DNA of 5,313 nt from JAAFIP01 sp043772355 (GCA_043772355.1 JAYVGI010000218.1:1-5313), one strand, 5' to 3'; shown: positions 1 to 5,039, numbered from the stretch's first letter. The notes: generated from the sequence alone by a model not told the origin. A program made the numbers and translations.

Positions 1-129
1 ACCGACATGACGGGCATTGGCAGCGACTACGAAGCACCGCTCAAGCCTGACGTGCGTCTGGCTTGCGCCGAGCAAGCACTGCACGTTTGCGCAGCGCAGA
101 TAGCTGGCTATTTGGGACTCGCACCATAA
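1..129 (+). CDS. cysC: Adenylylsulfate (APS) kinase, C-terminal end only
   Basis: Frame 1 is open from the window edge to TAA at 127-129 and gives 42 residues. It contains DMTGIGSDYEAPLKP, which matches the C-terminal part of APS kinases (typically TGI-x-S-x-YE-x-P-x-x-P followed by an acidic/hydrophobic helix). APS kinase phosphorylates adenylylsulfate with ATP to give PAPS in cytoplasmic sulfate assimilation. The P-loop and the APS-binding region lie outside the window, so the catalytic residues cannot be checked. The piece could equally be the kinase half of a fused CysN-CysC protein. Its stop codon TAA forms the left flank of the inverted-repeat element that follows directly. It converges on the bufferin operon and does not obviously belong to it functionally. 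Confidence 0.8.
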   Translation, partial: TDMTGIGSDYEAPLKPDVRLACAEQALHVCAAQIAGYLGLAP

Positions 130-228
130 TTCCATTTCTACATCATTAATGTCTAGGCGCGGAGCCTACGAGAGTGTTGTAGCACGGCAAGGCGACGCAA
201 CAACGACAGTAATGATTTGGAAATGGAA
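130..228. repeat. MITE-like element with 24-bp imperfect terminal inverted repeats
   Basis: The left arm 130-153 (starting TTCCATTTC) and the right arm 205-228 (ending GAAATGGAA) are reverse complements at 21 of 24 positions. TAA lies immediately outside both ends (127-129 and 229-231) and looks like a 3-bp target duplication; the left copy is the cysC stop codon. The 51-bp core holds two further perfect small inverted repeats: TAGGC/GCCTA (154-158/164-168) and GTTGT/ACAAC (176-180/200-204). Folded, this gives a long stem closing two hairpins. No convincing protein is encoded in it. It could be a non-autonomous transposon relic, a dispersed palindromic repeat, or a structured RNA or bidirectional terminator between two convergent transcripts. 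The inverted repeat is certain; its nature is inferred. Confidence 0.6.
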
Positions 229-286
229 TAAGTTGTTCGCGAATCAGTTCAACATCAAGCCACCGCCAGCTTTGGCTCCACCAAAT

Positions 287-1093
287 TTACGTGCCTGCCG
301 CCAAGGCGTTGGGTGTACCTGCAGACCTGGCACGCCAATGGCGTAGCTCGGTGCCCAACAGAAAGCCGTTTTGCACATGGGCCGACAGCCATGCACTGAA
401 ATCGAAGTCTGGGTGCGCCAGGTCCAGGGCGTGCGCTAGAGTTTGGCCTGCGCAGAGGGCGCTGGTAAAGGCAAGCTCTGCATCATGCAGCACCCGCAGG
501 CGCGGGGCAAAGCATTGCCGCCAGACCAGTGCTGTTTGCGCTGTCCCGGCATGCCACAAAGCGGCTGCCTGCTCCATGCTGCCTTGGCCTTGGTGGGCTA
601 GCACGATGGCGCCGGCGGGGAAGGTGCTGGGCAGCACGGCTGCGCCTGGGGCGATGAGAAAACTGAGGGCCTCTGGGGCATGCTGCGCGAGTGCAGCGAA
701 GCTGGCGGTGTCTTGCCAGCGGTCTGGCGCGCCAGCGCAGCGGTGCAGCGCCCATTCAATGCGGGCTACGTCGGGCAAATAGGGCACATCGGCCAGCTGG
801 TCTGCGGCGGCTAAAAATGCGGGCAACTCGCTGCCCCATTGCGCCAGGTCGCCGTGCTGGGGTGGGTGGTGCTGCCAAAAGTCGCGAGCCAAGTAGCCGA
901 AATTGTCCTCGCCCACCAGTTGCGCTATCACCGGGTAGGCCGCTTGCAGTGCGCGCTCGGCGCTGGCGTAGGCATTGGCGCGGTAGGCGGCCAGGCCGCG
1001 CGAGGGCGCTTGCGCGTGCGGGGCCATGATCGCGCTGAGCAACGCATTTTGCTGGTCGGCTAAAGCTTGTACCGACACAGGATCGGTACTCAT
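287..1093 (-). CDS. bufC: BufC-like DUF2063 protein, partner of the DUF692 oxidase
   Basis: This is a 268-residue protein if started at ATG 1093-1091. That start overlaps the bufB stop as ATGA (1090-1093), the usual sign of translational coupling; an open frame extends to 1372 but would run through bufB. Residues about 12-117 fit the DUF2063 N-terminal (putative DNA-binding-labelled) domain: a YRAN helix start near 37-40, AYPVIAQLVG at 52-61, then F65, LARDFW at 68-73 and LPAFL at 90-94. Residues 130-260 form the less conserved C-terminal domain. In bufferin systems BufC works in the cytoplasm with BufB, recognising the precursor and presenting it for cysteine modification. It has no signal peptide or membrane segment. 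It is the last gene of the operon; no bufD follows. Family assignment is strong; the molecular role is from the known family. Confidence 0.85.
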   Translation of the reverse strand: MSTDPVSVQALADQQNALLSAIMAPHAQAPSRGLAAYRANAYASAERALQAAYPVIAQLVGEDNFGYLARDFWQHHPPQHGDLAQWGSELPAFLAAADQLADVPYLPDVARIEWALHRCAGAPDRWQDTASFAALAQHAPEALSFLIAPGAAVLPSTFPAGAIVLAHQGQGSMEQAAALWHAGTAQTALVWRQCFAPRLRVLHDAELAFTSALCAGQTLAHALDLAHPDFDFSAWLSAHVQNGFLLGTELRHWRARSAGTPNALAAGT

Positions 1094-2061
1094 GCGGCTG
1101 AGCCACTGCGGGCGTAGCCTGTGGTGCCAGCCAACGAGGCGTTGTGCGCTAACCGTGCAGGCGAACCATCGCAGCCGCGTGCCATGCCAAGCGCTAGCGC
1201 ATCGGCGCGGGCCGCTTCGTCCAGCAAAGTGTGCAGTGGCGGTAGGGCGGTGTCCCACTCTATCAACGCAGGCACCGCGCCAAAGCGCTGCACGGCTTTG
1301 GCGTACACGCGCCATACGCCCGCACATACCTGCGCGCCATGGTCGTCGATGACGATGTCCTCCAACTCGCAATGGCCCGCTAAATGAATTTCGCCGGGGC
1401 CTGCCAGGTGGATGGCATCAAGCCAGTCGCAGCAGCTTTGTACGGCGGCGTTTTCATCACGGCTGCGATGGTCGGCAAATTGCGCGTTCAGGGCGTTGAC
1501 GTAAATGTTGTTTACATCCACCAGCAATTGACAGCCCGTGCGCTGGGTGAGCTGGTTTAAAAACTCGGTCTCTTGCTGGTCGCTGTCCGGCATATCGACG
1601 TAGGCCGACAAGTTTTCTACCAAGATACTGCGCTGCAAACGCTCTTGCACGCGCTGCACGTTGGCGCACAGCACGTCCAGCGATGTGCGATTGAACGGCA
1701 GGGGCAGCAGATCGGCCGCATGCACGTCGGCACCACTCACACTAGCGCGTGCAAAGCAGGCATGGTCGCTCACGCGCACCGGGTCTACGCGCTCGACCAG
1801 CTGGTGCAATCGGTCTAAATGCCAAGCATCTATGCCGCTGGCCGAACCCAGCGCCAAGCCCACGCCGTGCAGGCTGATGTCGTAATGCTGGCGCGCCTGC
1901 ATCAGGGTGGCCAACGCCGCTCCACCCTGGGCAAAAAAGTTTTCAGAATGCACTTCTAAAAACGCCACGGGCGGCAGCGCCTCAAGCACCTGCGCGTAGT
2001 GGGGGTGTCGCCAGCCGATGCCGGTTGTCCCAAAGGCCGGCTTGGCGGACGGTGCAGGCAT
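1090..2061 (-). CDS. bufB: BufB-like DUF692/MNIO multinuclear non-haem iron oxidase
   Basis: A 323-residue TIM-barrel protein of the MNIO (DUF692) family, which uses a multi-iron centre to modify cysteines of ribosomal peptides. Diagnostic motifs are in order: GIGWRHPHY 14-22, EVHSENFF 36-43, LHGVGLALGS 64-73, SDH 98-100, DLLPLPF 117-123, LVENLSAY 147-154, LVDVNNIYVN 180-189, EIHLAGH 224-230, DDHG 239-242 and EWD 268-270. These include the usual His/Asp/Glu iron ligands. In bufferin operons the enzyme converts core cysteines of BufA, reported as thiooxazoles. I chose ATG at 2061-2059; an in-frame TTG at 2064 adds one residue. Neither start has a good Shine-Dalgarno. IHLAG occurs twice (217-221 and 225-229), which is unusual. 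The gene lies 65 bp after the bufA stop codon and overlaps bufC. Confidence 0.92.
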   Translation of the reverse strand: MPAPSAKPAFGTTGIGWRHPHYAQVLEALPPVAFLEVHSENFFAQGGAALATLMQARQHYDISLHGVGLALGSASGIDAWHLDRLHQLVERVDPVRVSDHACFARASVSGADVHAADLLPLPFNRTSLDVLCANVQRVQERLQRSILVENLSAYVDMPDSDQQETEFLNQLTQRTGCQLLVDVNNIYVNALNAQFADHRSRDENAAVQSCCDWLDAIHLAGPGEIHLAGHCELEDIVIDDHGAQVCAGVWRVYAKAVQRFGAVPALIEWDTALPPLHTLLDEAARADALALGMARGCDGSPARLAHNASLAGTTGYARSGSAA

Positions 2062-2064
2062 CAA

Positions 2065-2126
2065 CTTAAGCGGTAGATGGTAAAAGGCAAGCGGCGCGTG
2101 TCGCTACAAAGAAATTAAAGCAGGGC
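2065..2126 (-). other. bufA-bufB intergenic spacer, no clear SD
   Basis: This 62-bp spacer separates the precursor gene from its modifying enzyme. No Shine-Dalgarno precedes bufB. On the minus strand AGCG...CGCT can form a four-pair stem followed a few bases later by TTTT (roughly 2083-2106). That might partly terminate or attenuate transcription, so that more precursor than enzyme is made, as is common in RiPP operons. The stem is too short to call a terminator; only the spacer itself is certain. Confidence 0.25.
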
Positions 2127-2438
2127 TCAGCTCTTTTTCTCCATGCCTTTTTTCATCTCATCATCTTTCATCATCGAGGCTTTTTTGGCTTGCTCAGCTG
2201 TCATGCCCTTCATCGCCACGCAGGTACCTTTGGCGACGTACTTCCACTCGCCTTTGTCGTTGTCCACTTTGGTTTGGCCAGCGCAGGAGTGCGTGCCAGC
2301 CAGATTGGCGCAGTCGTTTTGGCCCACTTTGGCAATGCCGTAGCATTTTTCTTTTTCTTGCCCCACGGCCAGGGTGGGCAAGAGCACGGTGGACAGGAGG
2401 GAGGCAGCAGCCGCTGCAATCAAAGCACGTTGGTTCAT
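2127..2438 (-). CDS. bufA1: Bufferin precursor (DUF2282), exported copper-binding RiPP
   Basis: A 103-residue precursor. Residues 1-26 are a Sec signal peptide: basic start MNQR, hydrophobic stretch 6-24, cleavage likely near AVG-Q (26/27). The core matches the DUF2282/bufferin-1 pattern: EKCYGIAK at 30-37, DCA at 42-44, HSCAGQ at 50-55, EWKYV at 64-68 and GTC at 71-73. This gives the four conserved cysteines C32, C43, C52 and C73. In the described family BufB/BufC modify cysteines before export and the mature peptide sequesters copper in the periplasm. A tail of about 28 residues follows C73, rich in Lys and with six Met (76, 79, 89, 90, 95, 99); most family members I recall end soon after the last Cys. 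The start ATG at 2438-2436 has GGAG six bases upstream. First gene of the bufABC unit. Confidence 0.92.
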   Translation of the reverse strand: MNQRALIAAAAASLLSTVLLPTLAVGQEKEKCYGIAKVGQNDCANLAGTHSCAGQTKVDNDKGEWKYVAKGTCVAMKGMTAEQAKKASMMKDDEMKKGMEKKS

Positions 2439-2444
2439 AAAATA

Positions 2445-2448
2445 CTCC
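2445..2448 (-). promoter_or_regulatory. Ribosome binding site of bufA
   Basis: Minus-strand GGAG lies six bases upstream of the bufA ATG. It is the clearest Shine-Dalgarno of the operon, in contrast to bufB, which has none. This agrees with the precursor being made in excess over the enzymes. Confidence 0.7.
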
Positions 2449-2463
2449 AGGTTAAGATGAATA

Positions 2464-2495
2464 TAACCGTTGCAATTATCAAAACGCCTCGGTTA
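2464..2495 (-). promoter_or_regulatory. Stem-loop in the bufA leader
   Basis: TAACCG (2464-2469) and CGGTTA (2490-2495) are perfect inverted repeats around a 20-base AT-rich loop. If transcription starts near 2497, as the candidate promoter predicts, this stem would sit at the 5' end of the bufA mRNA and could protect it from decay. The repeat is visible; its function is a guess. Confidence 0.35.
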
Positions 2496-2503
2496 GTGCA
2501 TAG

Positions 2504-2529
2504 GTCTACCCGGTATCGGATTTTCTTAC
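2504..2529 (-). promoter_or_regulatory. Candidate ECF-type promoter of bufA
   Basis: On the minus strand GTAAGAAA (GTAAG at 2529-2525) is followed after 18 bases by GAC (2506-2504). A similar GTAAGGAT with GAC after 17 bases lies upstream of tlpA. The arrangement resembles a -35/-10 pair and would give a 5' leader of about 60 nt. The motif is short and I matched it by eye from two sites only. Confidence 0.3.
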
Positions 2530-2568
2530 GGACAAGACCCAAAATGTTGCGTGACAATGCGCAGGTTC

Positions 2569-3153
2569 TTAAAGCAAATCTGAAATGGTGTCCCACACTT
2601 CAACTGGGATGCGGCCATTGAAGCGTTCAACGAGTTTGCCATCTTTGCCGATCAACAGGGTGGCTGGCAATTGGGTGCGGTTGAGATTGGCGGTGTCCAA
2701 ATTGTCTTTGTAGCCCGCATCGCCGGTCCACAGCTGGGTAAAGCGCTGTTTGGCGGGCACAGCCTTGTTGATAATGGCGTTGTAGCCCTCTACGTCTGCC
2801 ATGCGGCGATCCACGCTGACCAGCACCATCTCAAAAGGCTTGCCAGCCCAGCCCTGCACGTTCTCGCGCAGCTCGGGCATTTTGTCGCGGCACACGGCGC
2901 AGTCGGTGGACCAAAACATCACCAGCACCACTTTGCCCTTCAGGCTGGCCAGGTTGAAAGCTTTTTTCTCCAGCGTAGCGCCCACGATGCTGGGCGACGC
3001 ACTTGCGGCGCTGACAGCCGGTGCAGACACCGACGCAGGCGCTTGAGCCGGAGCGGCTGGTTTTTGCGCATATACCACCAAAGGTGCCATGGCGCTGGCA
3101 CACAGCACGGAGACCATCATGAACGACGCAGCAAACCGAGGGCGACTGGGCAT
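2569..3153 (-). CDS. Periplasmic TlpA-like thioredoxin-fold protein
   Basis: 194 residues from ATG 3153-3151, chosen because AAGGA lies six bases upstream (3164-3160) and a signal peptide follows at once; the longer open frame to 3375 would run into the sigma gene. Residues 1-29 are a signal peptide (arginines at 4 and 6, hydrophobic 8-27, likely cleavage VYA-Q). Residues 31-54 are an Ala/Pro/Ser linker. The thioredoxin-like domain (about 55-194) has VVLVMFW at 75-81, the redox pair C85-AV-C88, MPEL at 92-95 and the cis-proline loop LPATLLIGKDG at 162-172 (P163). The usual Trp before the first Cys is Asp here. It probably reduces or oxidises thiols in the periplasm. It is encoded upstream of bufA on the same strand (130-bp gap), so its partner may be bufferin; that is inference. 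Confidence 0.85.
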   Translation of the reverse strand: MPSRPRFAASFMMVSVLCASAMAPLVVYAQKPAAPAQAPASVSAPAVSAASASPSIVGATLEKKAFNLASLKGKVVLVMFWSTDCAVCRDKMPELRENVQGWAGKPFEMVLVSVDRRMADVEGYNAIINKAVPAKQRFTQLWTGDAGYKDNLDTANLNRTQLPATLLIGKDGKLVERFNGRIPVEVWDTISDLL

Positions 3154-3159
3154 AAAAAA

Positions 3160-3164
3160 TCCTT
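3160..3164 (-). promoter_or_regulatory. Ribosome binding site of the TlpA-like gene
   Basis: Minus-strand AAGGA with a six-base spacer to ATG 3153. It decides the start, since the open frame continues well upstream without another good SD. Confidence 0.65.
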
Positions 3165-3181
3165 CAGGTAGTGAACCTATT

Positions 3182-3206
3182 GTCGCTAAGATATGCCCAT
3201 CCTTAC
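3182..3206 (-). promoter_or_regulatory. Candidate ECF-type promoter of the TlpA-like gene
   Basis: Minus-strand GTAAGGAT (GTAAG at 3206-3202) followed after 17 bases by GAC (3184-3182), about 30 bp before the ATG. It is the counterpart of the motif upstream of bufA. It lies in the 71-bp region shared with the divergent sigma-factor gene, so regulation of both directions from this region is possible. By-eye evidence only. Confidence 0.3.
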
Positions 3207-3224
3207 AAGTGGCGGGTAATTGCG

Positions 3225-3797
3225 ATGAGTTTTGAAACCGATGTAGCCAATCTGCGCACTTATTTGCTACGTTTTGCGCGCCTGCAACTGCGCAACGATG
3301 CCTGGGCTGAAGATGCAGTGTCCGAGACCCTGCTGGCGGCCATCGCCAAGCCGCAATCCTTTGCCGGGCAGTCACAGTTGAAAACCTGGCTGGTGGGCAT
3401 TTTGAAGCACAAAGTGGTTGACGCCCTGCGCGCCAACCTGCGTGAGGTGAACGCCAGCGACCTGCAAGGCGACCGGGAAAGCGACGAGCTCGATGCCATC
3501 GGTTTTAAAGCCGACGGCCATTTTGCCGAGCGCCCTGCCAACTGGGGTAACCCCGACCAGGATTTGGGCCAAAAGCAATTTATCGCCGTGATGGACGCCT
3601 GCGTCAACAAGCTGCCGCCCGTGCAAGGCCGCTTGTTCCTGATGCGCGAATGGCTGGAGATGGATGCCGACGAGGTGTGTAAGGAACTGGACATCACCAC
3701 TACTAATCTGTACGTGCAATTGCACCGTGCAAGGTTGCGCCTGCGCGAATGCCTGGAGCTCAACTGGTTCGGGCAAAAGGCATCAGCGCACAATTAA
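3225..3797 (+). CDS. ECF-like sigma-70 family RNA polymerase sigma factor
   Basis: 190 residues from ATG 3225; an in-frame upstream start at 3171 would add residues unlike the family and run across the tlpA promoter region. Region 2 spans about 8-75: LLRFARLQLRND, then AEDAVSETLLAA at 28-39, and LKTWLVGILKHKVVDALR at 52-69 (regions 2.3-2.4). Region 4 spans about 120-176: LPPVQGRLFLMREW at 130-143, then a helix-turn-helix in DADEVCKELDITTTNLYVQL at 147-166 and HRARLRLRE. The long acidic linker (76-118) and the sequence style fit a Betaproteobacterial group I recall as TIGR02943. Only weak SD-like GGCGGG precedes it. It is followed after 54 bp by a zinc-finger anti-sigma candidate, and faces tlpA-bufABC; it is the best candidate regulator of those genes. 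Confidence 0.9.
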   Translation: MSFETDVANLRTYLLRFARLQLRNDAWAEDAVSETLLAAIAKPQSFAGQSQLKTWLVGILKHKVVDALRANLREVNASDLQGDRESDELDAIGFKADGHFAERPANWGNPDQDLGQKQFIAVMDACVNKLPPVQGRLFLMREWLEMDADEVCKELDITTTNLYVQLHRARLRLRECLELNWFGQKASAHN

Positions 3798-3851
3798 GCG
3801 CTCCACCACTACCGCCTGTTCCAGCCACACCCAGCCCGTTTGTTATCCGCT

Positions 3852-4085
3852 ATGTTGCATTATCCATTTCGTCGCTCCTGTAAAGAAGTCGCTGCTTTGG
3901 TCGTGGCCAGAGAAGATCGCCATTTGAGCGTGAGCGAAAAGCTCGCCCTGCGCACCCACATGTTCGTTTGCAAAGCCTGTCCGGGTTTTGAGAATCAAAT
4001 CCTCACCATGCGCAACGCCATGCGCCAGTGGCGCAACTATGCTGGTGATGGGGACGGCGCGTCCAGCGACAAACCCAGCAAATAG
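3852..4085 (+). CDS. Small zf-HC2 zinc-finger protein, probable anti-sigma factor
   Basis: 77 residues from ATG 3852; a TTG at 3840 would add four residues, and neither has a clear SD. Cysteines and histidine are placed C10...H36-x3-C40-x2-C43, the HxxxCxxC signature of zinc-binding anti-sigma (ZAS) domains. ZAS proteins bind and inhibit their cognate sigma factor; in redox types such as RsrA, oxidation of the zinc thiolates releases it. There is no transmembrane helix, so it should act in the cytoplasm. It follows the sigma gene by 54 bp on the same strand, the standard sigma/anti-sigma order. It fits short Comamonadaceae zf-HC2 proteins with a conserved MRNAMRQWRNY (53-63). Its last 16 codons or so overlap the convergent metal-receptor gene. 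Confidence 0.85.
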   Translation: MLHYPFRRSCKEVAALVVAREDRHLSVSEKLALRTHMFVCKACPGFENQILTMRNAMRQWRNYAGDGDGASSDKPSK

Positions 4086-4978
4086 TCCAGCCCCAAAATG
4101 GCCCGGCTGCCGTACCAACTAAGCATTTCGCCATCCACCAGCTGCACCCTAGTGTGCGGCAACCAGTGTTGCACTTGCGCCACATGCGCCGGGCCAAAAC
4201 TGTAGGGTTCTGACGACAGCAGCACCCTGTCAACGCCCTTGAGCCACGGCTCATCCCCTTGCAGCACCGGGTAACGCCCGGCACCCGGCGTGGCAATACC
4301 GTCGCCCCCCTGCACCTCGGGCCAGGTTTGCCAGCCAATCAAGTCCAGCATGCGGCTGATGTAGGTGTCTCTTGCCACCGTCATCCAGGGGTCCTGCCAA
4401 ATCAAGTACAACACGCGCTGGCCAGAAAACGAGGCCTGATTTGGCGAGGCATGGTGTTGCGAGACCTTGTTTTGCGCTGCACGGGCCGTCAGGGCCGCCA
4501 AACGCCTGGAAATTTTCTCTTTCAGGTTGCTAGCCTTGATATTTATTGCGGCAGCAGCTACTGAATCTATAGTGCCCTGCGCGGTAAATGCCGCCAACAG
4601 CTGGTCAATCAGGGCGATATTGTCCCCAGGTCCCTGGGGGTGCGTCACCACCACCTGCGCACCCCATTGGCGCAAGGCATCGACAGTCGGTTTTTCGTTC
4701 TCGTCCACATTCACCACCACATGGGTGGCGGCCAGGGCGCAAATTTTGGCCATGTTCACCGCCTTGGTGCCGCCCACCTTGGGGATGTGCTGCACCACAG
4801 CGGCAGGGTGCACGCAAAAGCCCGTGCGGCCCACCAAATAGTCGCCCAAACCCATATCCACCATCAATTCGGTGATGCTGGGCACAAGTGAAACGATGCG
4901 TAAAGGCGACACTAAAGGGGTAGGGGTAAGCACGGGATTCGACACAGAAGCATATTCTGGCGCATAATGCAAGAGCAT
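4037..4978 (-). CDS. Helical-backbone metal receptor / BtuF-like cobalamin-binding protein
   Basis: 313 residues. The domain begins at LRIVSLVPSITELM (26-39), the typical first strand and helix of BtuF/TroA-type binding proteins. It continues with GLGDYLVGRTGFCVHP (43-58), KVGGTK (67-72), a central helix rich in Ala/Lys, RVLYLIWQDPWMTVARDTYI (188-207), SSEPYSF (255-261) and DGEMLSWYGSR (282-292). Such proteins bind cobalamin or other metal chelates for ABC importers. The N-terminus lacks a recognisable signal peptide (the first 25 residues are Pro/Ser/Val-rich, not a hydrophobic helix), so it may be cytoplasmic, or the start is misplaced. No SD precedes ATG 4978. No permease or ATPase gene is visible beside it. 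The specific ligand is unknown. Its 3' end overlaps the zinc-finger gene by 49 bp. Confidence 0.8.
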   Translation of the reverse strand: MLLHYAPEYASVSNPVLTPTPLVSPLRIVSLVPSITELMVDMGLGDYLVGRTGFCVHPAAVVQHIPKVGGTKAVNMAKICALAATHVVVNVDENEKPTVDALRQWGAQVVVTHPQGPGDNIALIDQLLAAFTAQGTIDSVAAAAINIKASNLKEKISRRLAALTARAAQNKVSQHHASPNQASFSGQRVLYLIWQDPWMTVARDTYISRMLDLIGWQTWPEVQGGDGIATPGAGRYPVLQGDEPWLKGVDRVLLSSEPYSFGPAHVAQVQHWLPHTRVQLVDGEMLSWYGSRAILGLDYLLGLSLDAPSPSPA

Positions 4979-4986
4979 TTACTATT

Positions 4987-5014
4987 TTTGTAGATGTAGT
5001 TGGTGATCGGTCAG
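4987..5014 (-). promoter_or_regulatory. Weak sigma-70-like promoter of the metal-receptor gene
   Basis: On the minus strand CTGACC (5014-5009) and TACAAA (4992-4987) each match four of six consensus bases, with a 16-base spacer. Transcription would start about two bases before ATG 4978. That implies an essentially leaderless mRNA and would explain the missing SD. Tentative. Confidence 0.25.
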
Positions 5015-5039
5015 TTTCTTGCAGGTATGTGTTTGCTCA

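Noticed and set aside
154..204. attC-like integron site inside the inverted-repeat element
   Set aside because: The expected RYYYAAC and GTTRRRY core boxes are not in the right places, and there is no integrase or cassette context.
258..277. Possible terminator after bufC (AGCCA/TGGCT)
   Set aside because: A five-pair stem with a ten-base loop and no T-run on the minus strand.
149..346. Plus-strand 65-residue open frame across the inverted-repeat element and the bufC end
   Set aside because: It has no SD and no family resemblance, starts inside the repeat arm, and runs antisense into bufC.
1094..1372. Upstream extension of bufC to an ATG at 1372
   Set aside because: It would read through bufB in another frame with Arg/Trp-rich low-quality sequence; the ATGA junction at 1090-1093 is the normal start.
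2541..2564. Possible terminator after the TlpA-like gene (TGCG/CGCA stem then ATTTT)
   Set aside because: Only four clean base pairs with an eight-base loop; too weak, and tlpA may be read into bufA.
3171..3224. Upstream start of the sigma factor
   Set aside because: The added 18 residues do not fit the family, and the DNA there is the divergent promoter region.
3154..3375. Upstream extension of the TlpA-like gene
   Set aside because: It would cover the sigma-factor start and lacks an SD; the 3153 start has both an SD and an immediate signal peptide.
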